A DNA stretch of 64,000 nt from Psychrobacillus sp044762655 (GCF_044762655.1 NZ_JBIWER010000002.1:878577-942576); one strand, 5' to 3'; positions 16,636-26,385 are shown, counted from the stretch's first letter. Translations and numbers: made by a program. The notes: a model not told the origin generated them from the sequence alone.

Positions 16636-17601
16636 TTATGGTATTAATAATATTTTCCCCTTGCTTTTGCGGCTTTCTAGAAAACGATGCGCTTTGTGGC
16701 CATCTCGCAATGCAAATACCGCAGGCTCAGATACCGTAACTTTCCCCTCTTCTATCCAGCGGAATAACTCGGATGAACGGGCTACTCGTTCTTCTGGGGA
16801 AGTAAGGACATTCCAAAGATCACCACCAGTCAAAGTCTTTGACGTATCCATCAACATTCTTGGGTCAACCGGAGATGGGTCTCCTCCTGCCATTCCATAA
16901 AAAACGACCGTCCCACCAATGCGAGTTGCTGTAAAACTATCCTCGAGCGTGGAGCCTACTGAATCATAGACTACATCCACACCTTTTGCATTTGTTACCT
17001 CTAAAACTTTTCCCTTCCAATCATCCGAGTATATGAAAACCTGATCTGCCCCAGCTTTCTTAGCTGCGGACGCCTTCTCCACAGAGGAAGTTAAGCCAAT
17101 GACCCTTGCACCAAGGAGTTTTGCAATTTGGACGAGCAACTGTCCAACGCCCCCTGCCGCTGCATGAACTAGAATTACATCATTCTCCTTAACCGCATAA
17201 CTATCTTTTGTTAAATAGTGAGCAGTCAAGCCTTGTAACAACACGGAAGCCGCATCTTCAAATGAAATAGTCTCTGGAAGAAGAATTGCCTTTTCCATCG
17301 GAACAGCTACTTGTTCCGCGTTAGAATGTGGGACATCAGCAAATGCAACATGGTCGCCAACACTTATTCCTTGGACATTAACTCCCGTCTTTTCAACGAC
17401 TCCGGCCCCTTCATAACCTAAAATAAATGGGGCAATTCCTGTAAGATGATAGTTCCCTTTTCTTCTATATATATCTGCAAAATTCAATCCAATTGCTTTC
17501 ATCCTTACTAATATTTCATCAGGTCCGATAACCGGATCCGCAATTTCAAGATATTCTAGTACTTCCGGTCCTCCGAATGTATTAAATACAAGTGCTTTCA
17601 A
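16636..17601 (-). CDS. NADPH:quinone oxidoreductase-like MDR enzyme
   Basis: 321 aa, normal for the quinone reductase branch of the medium-chain dehydrogenases. GroES-like half with GLNFADIYRRKGNYH and GYEGAGVVEKTG, then the nucleotide site VHAAAGGVGQLLVQIAKLLG (AxxGxxG) and VDVVYDSVG. No structural or catalytic zinc cysteines, as expected for QOR-type members. It reduces quinones or enones using NADPH. The ATG at 17601 has a GGAGG site. Confidence 0.92.
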   Translation of the reverse strand: MKALVFNTFGGPEVLEYLEIADPVIGPDEILVRMKAIGLNFADIYRRKGNYHLTGIAPFILGYEGAGVVEKTGVNVQGISVGDHVAFADVPHSNAEQVAVPMEKAILLPETISFEDAASVLLQGLTAHYLTKDSYAVKENDVILVHAAAGGVGQLLVQIAKLLGARVIGLTSSVEKASAAKKAGADQVFIYSDDWKGKVLEVTNAKGVDVVYDSVGSTLEDSFTATRIGGTVVFYGMAGGDPSPVDPRMLMDTSKTLTGGDLWNVLTSPEERVARSSELFRWIEEGKVTVSEPAVFALRDGHKAHRFLESRKSKGKILLIP

Positions 17602-17819
17602 ATCAACTGCCTCCTCTTATATATTTTTCTATACATTTTAAATTATGATTGGAAATGCAAATCAGTTTCTCTTCTTTTGGATGGGTAGGGTGATAGATAA
17701 AAACTGCACTTACTTATGGTACGGTTCACCACAATTATCCTTAACTAATTTACTTAGTATAAGTCAGCAATTCTTCCTTCGCAATATGGCCCGATTGTTG
17801 AATAAGAGCTAAAGACGAT

Positions 17820-17902
17820 TCTTCCACTAAACTGCTGCTTTAGTTCAATAAGAAAAAAGGTTTTACTCCTTCTTGAAGTAAAGCACCCGCTAGTGCAATA
17901 AA
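17820..17902 (-). repeat. Repeat family, type I
   Basis: Core hairpin TTTTACT/AGTAAAGC; right end AAAGCACCCGCTAGTGCAAT. On the minus strand CAC TAG here is the last codon and stop of the phosphotransferase gene. Module GGCCCGATTGTTGAATAAG precedes it at 17788. Confidence 0.88.
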
Positions 17903-18801
17903 AAATTATATTTTAACGCTTTTCTTTCAGTTTCGTAGCCATTAAGGATTTCTTTTATAATATTAAATGATTCTTCTGCGATATTTTTGTTAGATTGTTT
18001 ATTATAATTGTAGGTTATTAAAGCCTTCCATAAAGCCCAACCCCTAGCTCTATTCCAAGTTCCTGCATCAAAATTCAATGCATTCTTAAATCTCTTTCTG
18101 CTACTATCATCAAAAAAAGTCCACGCCATTGCAGCATCACAAGAAGGGTCCCCTACACCTAATATTCCAAAATCAATAACCGCACACAATTTACCATTTT
18201 TAATTAATATATTTCCTGGTGCTATGTCACCGTGGACCCAAACTGGTTCACCAGCCCATTGTGATGCTAATGCCAACTCCCAAATTTCATTCAATAAGTG
18301 TTTATTAAAGGTATTTATATTATTAATGGCTTCTCTACACTCAATATCGTATACACCAATATCCCCGCCTCTATAAAAATTATGTTCTCCAGCTAAGGGA
18401 CCTCCACTTGCATCAATTGATTGTAACTCAACTAAAAATTTACCCAAATCATTTGCAAATTGATTAATATCATCTATATTTTCTAAAGTTAATGTCTCTC
18501 CATCCAACCATTTGTTAACAGACCAAGGATATGGGTAATTCTCACTTGGTTCTCCTTTAGCTAATGGTTCAGATATTGGTGTAGAAAGATGCCTAGCTAA
18601 GAGTGGCAACCATTCTTGTTCTTTTTCAACTTGGGGTACATAGGCTTTATCACTTGGCAACCTAACGCTCATACTTTTACCTAAGTGAAAAGTTCTATTA
18701 TCATTACCCCCTTTTTTAACAGGCTTTATTTCCAAATTAGACCACTTTGGAAATTGTCTATTTATTAACTTCGAAACTAAATCTACGTCGATTTTTATCA
18801 T
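17890..18801 (-). CDS. APH-family phosphotransferase
   Basis: 303 aa. N-lobe NRTFHLGKSMSVRLPSD, catalytic loop VWVHGDIAPGNILIKN and metal motif AVIDFGILGVGDPSCDAAMA. This close relative group is annotated as aminoglycoside phosphotransferases (the SV(R/K)LPS strand is typical). Substrate not proven. The stop codon lies inside the repeat. Single-gene unit; clearly distinct from the phosphotransferase at 5397. Confidence 0.88.
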   Translation of the reverse strand: MIKIDVDLVSKLINRQFPKWSNLEIKPVKKGGNDNRTFHLGKSMSVRLPSDKAYVPQVEKEQEWLPLLARHLSTPISEPLAKGEPSENYPYPWSVNKWLDGETLTLENIDDINQFANDLGKFLVELQSIDASGGPLAGEHNFYRGGDIGVYDIECREAINNINTFNKHLLNEIWELALASQWAGEPVWVHGDIAPGNILIKNGKLCAVIDFGILGVGDPSCDAAMAWTFFDDSSRKRFKNALNFDAGTWNRARGWALWKALITYNYNKQSNKNIAEESFNIIKEILNGYETERKALKYNFLLH

Positions 18802-18919
18802 TTAATTTCTCCCTATAATTTTATTTATTCATCACCCAAAACCCGGTTACAGTTACAGTTACAAATTTATTTAATAAACGCATCCTCATCAACCCCTTAA
18901 TGTTTTGAATAGTCTTCCT

Positions 18920-19474
18920 CTACTCCCTCTTTAACTTTAAACCCGCAGTTATAAACCCAGCCCCTGTTAAAATGGATCCAATTAATTCAATAATCTCCTG
19001 ACCATTCCCTAAGAAACTGGCTCCAGCAAATACAATGTTACCTAGCAAAAATAAATATCCTGAAATAGATGGTAAAACCTTCTCACGAATGATTGATATC
19101 CCTAATAAGAACATTCCTAAGACAAATAGCAACGGCCCAAAAGTGTAAATGGGCTCCGTGACAGAGGTGCTAAATACCATTTCAACTTCTTCGCCAGAAG
19201 CGAGTGCTATTTCGACATAGACAATCGCAGTTACGATGATATTGCCAATAATCCCTAAGATCATAGCTACAAAACCTAATAATTTGTTGGGATTTCCATG
19301 ACTATATAAGCCGAAAAAAGCAAAAACCAATAATAGATGGGCAGCAAAAACTAATGAACTCCCTATTGTTGAGCCGTTTGGATCTGCTCCAATATTGAGG
19401 GAATGTGCGACTATAAGAAGAATTCCTGAAATGACAGATGTATAACTTCCTAGCCGTTTAATTAATTGATTCAT
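18920..19474 (-). CDS. Multi-pass membrane protein
   Basis: 184 aa with about six hydrophobic segments (near 12-28, 40-57, 64-90, 108-130, 138-155, 160-180), short loops and a basic C-terminal end LKLKRE. Resembles DUF4386-like or other small unnamed Bacillus membrane proteins. No catalytic motif. Ribosome binding site AAGGAGACAAAG before the start. Confidence 0.7.
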   Translation of the reverse strand: MNQLIKRLGSYTSVISGILLIVAHSLNIGADPNGSTIGSSLVFAAHLLLVFAFFGLYSHGNPNKLLGFVAMILGIIGNIIVTAIVYVEIALASGEEVEMVFSTSVTEPIYTFGPLLFVLGMFLLGISIIREKVLPSISGYLFLLGNIVFAGASFLGNGQEIIELIGSILTGAGFITAGLKLKRE

Positions 19475-19660
19475 AAATTCTTTGTCTCCTTGATTTTATA
19501 TTCTAGGGATTAAGCAATGGTTGTAGAAGATATCAAACCGAATATAGCGTGTACAAGAATGAGTGGAACGAATCTGCACGTCTAAATGGTATGTTGACCT
19601 TAAGGACAGTTAGTAAACGATTTTTGGGAATATTATTCTATCTCCCTTGGTCCTTTTTAG

Positions 19661-19740
19661 ATTCTTAATCTAATCTGCTAAATTAGTTCAAGAAAAAGTG
19701 CCACCCCCAGCCTTGAAGTATAGCATCCCTTTTGTCCAAT
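19661..19740 (-). repeat. Repeat family, diverged
   Basis: AAGTGCCACCCCCAGCCTTG core, right end AGCATCCCTTTTGTCCAAT. The same diverged type occurs at 45269-45340. Confidence 0.65.
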
Positions 19741-19783
19741 AATTTACATATATTAACTTATTCGCCACAATCGCAAAAAAACC
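19741..19783. repeat. Non-coding spacer module E, copy 1
   Basis: TTTACATATATTAACTTATT then CGCCACAATCGCAA, between two repeats. It recurs at 32631, 40675 and 45344. Confidence 0.7.
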
Positions 19784-19866
19784 TTCTTATTGAACTAACC
19801 TGCCCCGTTAGTTCAATAAGAAAAGTGATTCACTCCTTCTTAAAGTAAAGCACCCTTTACCTTAAG
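19784..19866 (-). repeat. Repeat family, type I
   Basis: Left/centre arms CTTATTGAACTAAC / GTTAGTTCAATAAG form a perfect 14-bp stem with loop CTGCCCC; core GTGATTCACTCCTTCTTAAAG; right end AAAGCACCCTTTACCTTAAG diverged. Confidence 0.85.
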
Positions 19867-20031
19867 TAAAACCTTTCACATTCATAGTTATATAAGAATG
19901 TTTGTAGATAAAGACTACAACATTCCCCAAAATAAATTGGTTTGTGCGGTAAGGAAGAGAATAATTAGTCCTATGGAAAGCACTTTGATTATTTGTTTTT
20001 GAGAATGATATAAAACAAAAATCGTAGCAAT

Positions 20032-20558
20032 CTAAAGTAGAAATTCCAATATATTTCTAATATCAAAATACCAAAACCCAAAAGTAAAAGCCTGTCTTGA
20101 AATAAACACAAATATTATAGATGAAATAGAAATAGCAATTATACCTGTCCCTTTTGCATACCAAGATACAAAAGCCAAAAATGGTGAAATACAAGTCATT
20201 ATAATCCAAATCATCATATAAGATTTAGGAAAAAAACCAGCTACCAGAACTGTGTATAGATAATAGCTACCTACCATACCTACGAAAAACAAAAAAACAT
20301 TTACAGCAGACAGAACAGGCGATTTACTATATACAGATATAACTACCGCAAGGAAAATCCAAACCCCATGCGAGAAAAAAAGTTCCTTAAATCAAATATT
20401 TCGAGAAGATAAGGTAAATATTTACTTGGGGTTGTATCAAGCACCTTGGAAACAACGCCTAAAATAACTCCTGCGATAAATATTAAAGTCGAATATAAAA
20501 ACTTCTTTGATAGCGATATTTTCATTGCTCTACGAATCTCATTTAAAAAGTCTATCAT
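20032..20558 (-). pseudogene. Membrane protein gene broken by a 1-nt frameshift
   Basis: Two frames read as one protein. The first starts MIDFLNEIRRAMKISLSKKF and runs to LRNFFSRMG, where it misreads into a stop. The other frame continues VWIFLAVVISVYSKSPVLSA and joins MFFVGMVGSYYLYTVLVAGF onward. Loss of one G in a G-run near 20366-20372 explains the break. The whole would be about 175 aa with four to five membrane segments, like the DUF6518-type membrane proteins (memory-based). Assembly error is possible. Confidence 0.75.
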
Positions 20559-20830
20559 TTATTCTCTCCCAAATATAAAAAATCTCTTAAAAATGAAGTT
20601 TACAGAATCATAGTATAAAGTCCAAAAAACCATACGAAGTTATTTTTCACTTCGCATGGTTTCTCTTTCTCGGCATTATCTCACAGTTCTATGTTTGTTT
20701 CTCCCCGATTACCCATATACACACTGGAATATGTTCTGCCACGCTAAATTTGTTGACATTACACCAGGATGGGGTATTGATTAACTTACACTCCATTATT
20801 CCATAAGCAAATCCGACCAGTTAAGTAAAC

Positions 20831-20866
20831 CGGTTATTTAACTAAAGCACCCATTGTTTAAGTACA
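20831..20866 (-). repeat. Repeat family, right end only
   Basis: ACTAAAGCACCCATTGTTTAAGTAC, followed by the TTCACAA tail also seen after other right ends. Confidence 0.7.
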
Positions 20867-21001
20867 TTTATTCACAAAGTTTCCTTTTTACATTGGACGT
20901 AGAAGAAAAGTGAAGCTCATTTATACTGCCTATTGATCGCGAAATTAAATAACCCTTTTTACAAGTATCTCCTCAAAAGATTGTATCATTAAACAATCTT
21001 G

Positions 21002-22297
21002 CTAACTTTTACCTCCACGAGACCATATGACCACTGGAATTAGTAATAAGGATATAATCGCTCCAACCAATGATAATGTTGGATAACTAGAAACTGATAC
21101 AATGATTCCAGACATTGCCCCACCAGCAGCCCCTGACAACGCAATCAAAACATCCACTGTACCTTGCGTTTTAGCACGTGTGGAAGTTTCAGTGGAATCA
21201 ACTATAAGTGCAGTACCACTTATCAACCCAAAATTCCATCCTATTCCAAGTAAAGATAGAGCCATTACTAGAAGGATCATAGAATCTCCTGGTGCAAAAG
21301 CGGCTATTATTCCTGCCAGAAGCAACGTAGTTCCAGCAGCAATAGCCATCACAGTACGCCCCAACTTATCAACAAGTATACCTGTAACCAGTGAAGGCAG
21401 ATACATGGCACCTATATGAAAACCAATAACCAGTCCTACTTCTCCCAAACCATGTCCATGATGAATCATATGAACTGGTGTCATTGTCATAATAGCCACC
21501 ATTACAATTTGAGTTAGGACCATAATTGTTGCACCAACGATTATACCTCTTTTATTTTCTGTTTGTTCAATTGTTGTCATTTGTCCATTATTACTAGGTT
21601 CTTGGTTGGTCACTTCTATCATTTTAGCTATAACGAACGGATCTGGACGAAGCATTATGAAAAGGAAAACACCTGCTAAGATATATGCTGCCGCTGCTAA
21701 AATAAATGGACCAGCAAGTGATGGAATACCAACAGAAAGAGCAAAATTCCCCATTACATTCACTAAGTTTGGGCCTGCCACTGCGCCAAATGTTGTAAAA
21801 ACCATCGTCATACTAATAGCTGTCGCTCGCTGTTTACTATTTGCTAAGTCCGTACCAGCATAACGGGCTTGTAAATTGGTTGCTGTCCCAGCACCATAAA
21901 CCAGTAGGGAAGCAAATAATAGTAAAATACTATTTATTATTGCTGCAATTATCACTCCAATAGCTCCAAGTCCACCTATTATAAAACCCGTTGCCAGACC
22001 TGTCCGACGTCCAAACGCTTGCGAGAGTCTCCCAACAAATAATGCTGCTCCTGCTGACCCTAAAGTTAGTAAAGCTGAAGGAAGTCCAGCATACGCATCC
22101 GTACCGAGCATTTGTTGTGCAAGAAGTGCCCCCACTGTTACACCTGCTGCTAAACCTGCACCTCCAAAAATTTGTGAAATACTTACTACGAACAACGTAC
22201 GCTTGTATAACGTTTTTTGCTTTTCTGGTGAATGAATGTAGCTTTGTAAAGAAGCTGTTTGGCCTTCTAAAGCTTCTTCCTTATCTTTGGGTATCAT
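21002..22297 (-). CDS. MFS transporter (drug-efflux type)
   Basis: 431 aa, twelve hydrophobic segments. A cytoplasmic N-terminal stretch (~30 aa) precedes TM1. The TM2-TM3 loop has GRLSQAFGRRTG, the MFS motif A equivalent, repeated in the second half as GILVDKLGRTV. A long charged loop near residue 230 separates the halves. It likely exports small molecules by proton antiport. Encoded alone. Confidence 0.9.
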   Translation of the reverse strand: MIPKDKEEALEGQTASLQSYIHSPEKQKTLYKRTLFVVSISQIFGGAGLAAGVTVGALLAQQMLGTDAYAGLPSALLTLGSAGAALFVGRLSQAFGRRTGLATGFIIGGLGAIGVIIAAIINSILLLFASLLVYGAGTATNLQARYAGTDLANSKQRATAISMTMVFTTFGAVAGPNLVNVMGNFALSVGIPSLAGPFILAAAAYILAGVFLFIMLRPDPFVIAKMIEVTNQEPSNNGQMTTIEQTENKRGIIVGATIMVLTQIVMVAIMTMTPVHMIHHGHGLGEVGLVIGFHIGAMYLPSLVTGILVDKLGRTVMAIAAGTTLLLAGIIAAFAPGDSMILLVMALSLLGIGWNFGLISGTALIVDSTETSTRAKTQGTVDVLIALSGAAGGAMSGIIVSVSSYPTLSLVGAIISLLLIPVVIWSRGGKS

Positions 22298-22368
22298 AAT
22301 TTAAACCTACCTTTCTACAAATCTAATTCTATATCTAATAACCCTTCAACAAGATTTGATTCATCATA

Positions 22369-22580
22369 TCACGCACAAAAAAACCACACAATTTTATCAT
22401 TGTATGGCAAACAATGTAAGGTAAGAACGTTAAGTAACTGTTTAAGGATAATCAATCCTTGCTCAAGCTCTTCGCGCGTTTTTGGGGCACCACAAATTCA
22501 ACCCTTAAAGGTATCCTGTTTTCCTCGTATCCAACAGATAAATCGGATAGAGCAAGCGTAGAGTAAGATAAAATTCCTAC
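22369..22580 (-). pseudogene. Decayed coding fragment
   Basis: Minus-strand fragments in two frames: STLALSDLSVGYEENRIPLR and, after a shift, TREELEQGLIILKQLLNVL. The second part resembles the C-terminal end of fold-type-I PLP aminotransferases/MocR regulators. No start, so a remnant. Confidence 0.35.
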
Positions 22581-22688
22581 TTGCCAAATAGTACGAAAGT
22601 CAAAATTATAGAAACAACGATATATAATCTTCTCACCGTTCCCACCACCTTTTACGATTATACGGAATCCTAGTCGGTTTGTTTCATA

Positions 22689-22766
22689 CTTATTGAACTA
22701 AACTGCCGCTTTTAAGAAGAAAAAAGGCTTTACTCCTTCTTGAAGTAAAGCACCCGTTAGTTGAAC
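22689..22766 (-). repeat. Repeat family, type I
   Basis: ACTTATTGAACTAAACTGCC left arm, standard core, right end AAAGCACCCGTTAGTTGAAC. The gene to its right is on the plus strand, an exception to the usual polarity. Confidence 0.88.
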
Positions 22767-22851
22767 ATGCACCTTCTCTTTTATTACACATTATCTTCGT
22801 AATGCTCATCATAGTATAGTTTTCTTCATACGATTACTTGAGGTGAATAAA

Positions 22852-22986
22852 ATGGAATTACTTTCTGAAAAGGATGCATTGAACTGGATACTTTATGTTC
22901 TTTACTTCGGATTTCCTATACTAATAGTAATAAATTTAGGTGTATTAATAACTTTAATCCAATTAAAGAGAAGAAATAAAAGATAA
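22852..22986 (+). CDS. Small single-pass membrane protein
   Basis: 44 aa, MELLSEKDALNWILYVLYFG, then a hydrophobic segment through LGVLITLIQL and a basic tail KRRNKR. The start has the ribosome binding site GAGGTG. Too short for usual gene calling. Role unknown; the topology (acidic N-terminus, positive C-terminus) suggests an N-out helix. Confidence 0.55.
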   Translation: MELLSEKDALNWILYVLYFGFPILIVINLGVLITLIQLKRRNKR

Positions 22987-23090
22987 AATATAACCCTAAA
23001 GTAACAGAGTAATTGTTCCTTCTTTTTTTGAACACTAATTTTAACCCCGTATTAATTGCGTCACATTTTTTATCAAATGCGACATAAAAA

Positions 23091-23136
23091 ATCCCCTTCG
23101 CTTATCGTAGGAAAGCACCCGTTAGCTTAAGAAGAA
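23091..23136 (-). repeat. Repeat family, right half
   Basis: CCCCTTCGCTTATCGTAGG then AAAGCACCCGTTAGCTTAAG. TTAA inside it gives the stop of the small minus-strand gene to the right. Confidence 0.72.
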
Positions 23137-23291
23137 CAGCGACGCTTATTAGACAATCGCGCCCTTTTGTTGAAGATAAAAAAAAGTGCCAAAATCTTTG
23201 GTATCCAAAATATAGAGATATAGAAATTATTAAACCTAAATGTCATAAAAATAATTAATGTCGCACAAATACTTACTAATACAACTGCCAT
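23127..23291 (-). CDS. Small membrane protein, stop codon inside a repeat
   Basis: 54 aa: MAVVLVSICATLIIFMTFRF, a second hydrophobic stretch ISIFWIPKILALFFIF and a basic tail NKRARLSNKRR. Ribosome binding site AGAGGG before ATG at 23289-23291. The stop TAA is formed by the adjacent repeat. Two membrane segments; function unknown. Confidence 0.6.
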   Translation of the reverse strand: MAVVLVSICATLIIFMTFRFNNFYISIFWIPKILALFFIFNKRARLSNKRRCSS

Positions 23292-23440
23292 AACAACCCT
23301 CTTTCACTTCTGAATTCTCTAAAAAACCTTTATTAATGATCCTGCCCGTTAACTTATTACCAATTATTTCAAATCCTCATCATTTACACAATACGTTATT
23401 CCAGATAATGGCCCGATTATTGAACACAAGTTAAACAACA

Positions 23441-23462
23441 CTCTTCAACTAACCTGCCCCGT
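23441..23462 (-). repeat. Repeat family, left end only
   Basis: CTCTTCAACTAACCTGCCCC with no core or right end; preceded by GGCCCGATTATTGAACACAAG (module F). The RsbR-like gene that follows is on the plus strand. Confidence 0.7.
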
Positions 23463-23579
23463 AAAAGTACAACGGGGGGGTATTATGAAGTTTTGATGTT
23501 AATCAGTACCTTCACCTTGACATAAATAGTTCATATTTTTATGATTGATAAGAAGGCAAATAAAAAGGGAGAAAGAATT

Positions 23580-24392
23580 ATGAACTCACTTAACAACATT
23601 TCTAATCATCTTCTCAGTAATAAAGAATCATTGGCTATTGAAATTGTTAACGGTGTTCTTAATTCTCTGAATCAGGATATTCCTAAATGGGAACAAGATC
23701 AAGCTGTTACAATGTATATTGAGTTTGTAAGTTTTATAGGTGAATACATAATTAGTGAAGAAAAAAAAACACCTGAATTACTATTAGTATGGAGTAAAAA
23801 GAATGCAGCTATGGTTTCACTTGATGGGAATCTTTCTACTCTAGTAGTTAGGTATTTGCCAACGAGGGATGTTATTACTGATATATTAACTGAATTGGGA
23901 TTGGAATATAATCTTAGCTTGAAAGAACTAAGTAAGCTTATAAAGCAGGTAAATCATATGTTAGATATAAGCCTTAATGAAACTGTTTCTAATTATGAAT
24001 TTCTTGTGAACGAGTATCAAAAGATGGCGCAGATTGAATTAGCAGAAGTATCTACCCCAATTGTTCCTGTTAAGGACGGCATAATTGTCCTGCCATTGGT
24101 AGGAAACATCGACTCATACCGGATACAATATATGATAGAAAATCTACTTCCTAAAATGTCTGATTTAGGGGTAAATTGTGTTATCGTTGATTTTTCAGGT
24201 GTTTATAAATTAGACAAAGAAAACGTCAAATATCTTAACCAAATTGGACAAATGCTTCGTTTAATGGGAATGGACATTATATCAACTGGAATTAGTCCCA
24301 AATTGGCTCAATTGGCTATTAATGAAGGAATAGATTTATCTGGCAGCAAAATTTATTCTAACTTAAAAATAGCATTGGAAAGTTTTGAATAA
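23580..24392 (+). CDS. RsbR-type STAS-domain stressosome protein
   Basis: 270 aa from ATG at 23580 (ribosome binding site GGGAGAAAG); the longer frame lacks a site. N-terminal helical RsbR-like domain (about 1-140; NISNHLLSNKESLAIEIVN, WEQDQAVTMYIEF). C-terminal STAS domain from about 160: VKDGIIVLPLVGNIDSYR, VIVDFSGVYKLDKENVKYL, LMGMDIISTGISPKLAQLA. RsbR paralogs build the stressosome that controls SigB via RsbT. The position of the usual phospho-Thr/Ser in DFSGV is followed by YKLD. It stands alone without rsbS/rsbT, as RsbR paralogs often do. Confidence 0.88.
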   Translation: MNSLNNISNHLLSNKESLAIEIVNGVLNSLNQDIPKWEQDQAVTMYIEFVSFIGEYIISEEKKTPELLLVWSKKNAAMVSLDGNLSTLVVRYLPTRDVITDILTELGLEYNLSLKELSKLIKQVNHMLDISLNETVSNYEFLVNEYQKMAQIELAEVSTPIVPVKDGIIVLPLVGNIDSYRIQYMIENLLPKMSDLGVNCVIVDFSGVYKLDKENVKYLNQIGQMLRLMGMDIISTGISPKLAQLAINEGIDLSGSKIYSNLKIALESFE

Positions 24393-24651
24393 CACTTAGG
24401 GTTTTATTAACTTAGAGACACTTTTTATGGGTATCTTGGATCGTTTTCACCCCCTTTATTGATTAGTGTGTTAGAGGCATCTTTTATTATTCACTGATAT
24501 TACTTCTGATTTAACCTGAATTTAGTTTTTATGTTCAACAAAGAACTTTACTATACAGTTAATTAAGTTGTGGACTATATTTTCGCCAATTCTATAGATG
24601 TTTTCACGCAGGAAATATTCCTTTGTCTTGATTCATTTCTTTTTTTGTAGC
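24393..24651. other. Intergenic, nothing recognised
   Basis: A/T-rich sequence between the converging RsbR-like and methyltransferase genes. No ORF, repeat or clear hairpin seen before the repeat at 24652. Confidence 0.5.
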
Positions 24652-24746
24652 TCTTATTGAACTAACCTGCCCCGTTGGTTCAATAAGAAAAAAAAGTTCC
24701 CTAAGCAACCAACCCATGACCTTTAAAACTAAAGCACTCTTAAATA
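24652..24746 (-). repeat. Repeat family, diverged core
   Basis: CTTATTGAACTAAC / GTTGGTTCAATAAG arms, core AGTTCCCTAAGCAACCAACCC, right end AAAGCACTCTTAAATAG (diverged). Confidence 0.78.
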
Positions 24747-24754
24747 GAAAAAAT

Positions 24755-25489
24755 TCATTTTTTTGCCTTTATAACTATAAAAGAGGGTCTTCTCTGTTCA
24801 TTAATCAATTTTGGCATTTTTTCTAATCCGGTTGGAATTGACTGTGGTTCAATAATTTTTTCTAATACAAGACCGTTGTTAATTAGCGTATTAATTAATG
24901 TTGAAATCGTTCTATGATATTTAATAACACCATCTATATACCAATGTTGCTCTCTTTCTCCTTCTTCTTGGTAATTATCCAATGCCCAATGTAATCTATT
25001 TCCCTCTTTATCGTCAATCCAATTGTTCATCTCTTTTCGTGCAGTTACAATTGGATGTTCAGTTGAAAAAATATATTCTCCGTTTTTATTCAATAAGCTA
25101 GTAACTTTTTCAATTATAGCCGAGTAATCAGCTATATAATGAACAGCAAGAGAGCTTATGATTAAGTCAAATTTCTGATTTTGTAATTCCAAATCTTCTA
25201 TTGAGGTACAAATATAATCTATTTTCTCGTGTTTGTTTTCTTTGTTAGCATGTTCGATCATATTCTTTGAGATATCTATTCCTACAACCTTTGTGGCACC
25301 ATTTTCTACACAGTACTTTGCAAATTCACCAGTTCCACAACCTAAATCCAATATGTTCTTGCCATTAAGGCTTGAGATTGCGGATTTTATCGCAGGTTGT
25401 TCAACAAAGTCATTGTAGGTTATTCCACTATCTCTTAAAGAAGTATAACTTTTAAAGAAGATGTCATTATCATAGATATTTTGTTTCAT
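24755..25489 (-). CDS. Class I SAM-dependent methyltransferase
   Basis: 244 aa. SAM motif I ILDLGCGTGEFAKYC (about residues 46-60), acidic motif II VVGIDISKNMIEHA, motif post-I FDLIISSLAVHYIADY. The C-terminal part, with HRTISTLINTLINNG and EKIIEPQ, is like small-molecule methyltransferases of the UbiE/COQ5 type. Target unknown. A paralog sits at 29625, also as a single-gene unit. Confidence 0.9.
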   Translation of the reverse strand: MKQNIYDNDIFFKSYTSLRDSGITYNDFVEQPAIKSAISSLNGKNILDLGCGTGEFAKYCVENGATKVVGIDISKNMIEHANKENKHEKIDYICTSIEDLELQNQKFDLIISSLAVHYIADYSAIIEKVTSLLNKNGEYIFSTEHPIVTARKEMNNWIDDKEGNRLHWALDNYQEEGEREQHWYIDGVIKYHRTISTLINTLINNGLVLEKIIEPQSIPTGLEKMPKLINEQRRPSFIVIKAKK

Positions 25490-25550
25490 TTTAATCCCTC
25501 CCTAAATTCTATTGATTCTAATTCTAGAAATTACTAAACAAACCCTTTTT

Positions 25551-25644
25551 CTTATTAAACTAAACTGCCGCGTTAGTTCAATAAGAAAAAAACCACCCTT
25601 ACAGACAGCCTTTTGTTTAACTAAAGCACCCGTTAGTTGAAGAA
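25551..25644 (-). repeat. Repeat family, type II
   Basis: CTTATTAAACTAAACTGCCG, core ACCACCCTTACAGACAGCC, right end AAAGCACCCGTTAGTTGAAG. Confidence 0.92.
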
Positions 25645-25647
25645 TTT

Positions 25648-26157
25648 CTAATTCTTTTTTATACTTTTTTGATATTTACTATGTCCATCGATTAAGCCAA
25701 CGAGTTCAAAGTTATTGTTTATATAAAAGTTATTTAATTTAGTATTATCTGCAACACAATCTAACTTAAGATATTCTTTATCACTTACATTGTCTTGTAT
25801 CCAAGTCAATATACTTTTACCTATACCTTTCCTCATATAGGTAGGAATAATTGCAAGTCTATGTAGATAGAGGGATTTTGAAGAAATATCACTTCCCCAG
25901 ATATCCCTATCCCATTCACTTTGTTTAGATAATAGTGTGAATGTAGCCACAATATCCTCATCTTTCAAAACAATGTATGTTTCGTTATTAGTTATGGCTT
26001 GTTCAATCTCTTCATCATCACCACCATCTAATAGAAACTTCCATTGGTTTATTTCATTGTCCTTCATCCATTGTGCTATCTGCTTTAACATTTTAATAAT
26101 TACACTACTATCGTCATTTGTAGCAATCTTTATTTTATAACCTTCAACGTAATCCAA
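25648..26157 (-). CDS. GNAT-family N-acetyltransferase
   Basis: 169 aa. Acetyl-CoA motif LHRLAIIPTYMRKGIGKSIL (about 92-111), with R-K-G-I-G replacing the Q/R-x-x-G-x-G/A loop, and a C-terminal NNFYINNNFELVG. Similar to GNATs annotated as putative streptothricin- or tabtoxin-type acetyltransferases, but the substrate is unknown. Stop lies 3 bp from the repeat. Confidence 0.88.
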   Translation of the reverse strand: MDYVEGYKIKIATNDDSSVIIKMLKQIAQWMKDNEINQWKFLLDGGDDEEIEQAITNNETYIVLKDEDIVATFTLLSKQSEWDRDIWGSDISSKSLYLHRLAIIPTYMRKGIGKSILTWIQDNVSDKEYLKLDCVADNTKLNNFYINNNFELVGLIDGHSKYQKSIKKN

Positions 26158-26196
26158 GCTCTTTTTACCTCCTTTAAAATATCTTTTCTCCTTTTT

Positions 26197-26235
26197 TTAT
26201 TCAATAAACTACTCCAAAAAACCTGCGTCGTTAAA
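26197..26235 (-). repeat. Repeat family, degraded fragment
   Basis: TTATTCAATAAACTAC and ACCTGCGTCGTTAAATGAAG resemble left and right arms with the core missing. Confidence 0.45.
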
Positions 26236-26295
26236 TGAAGAATATTCTATATGAAAACCATTTAGACACGACTTTTCACCATGATACTCAAATGC

Positions 26296-26385
26296 CTTAT
26301 TAAACTAAACTGCCCCGTTAGTTACATAAGAAAAGCTACCCTTACAGGTAGCCACTTGTTTAACTAAAGCACCCGTTAGTTGAAG
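26296..26385 (-). repeat. Repeat family, type II
   Basis: Arms CTTATTAAACTAAAC / GTTAGTTACATAAG, core GCTACCCTTACAGGTAGCC, right end AAAGCACCCGTTAGTTGAAG. Confidence 0.92.
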
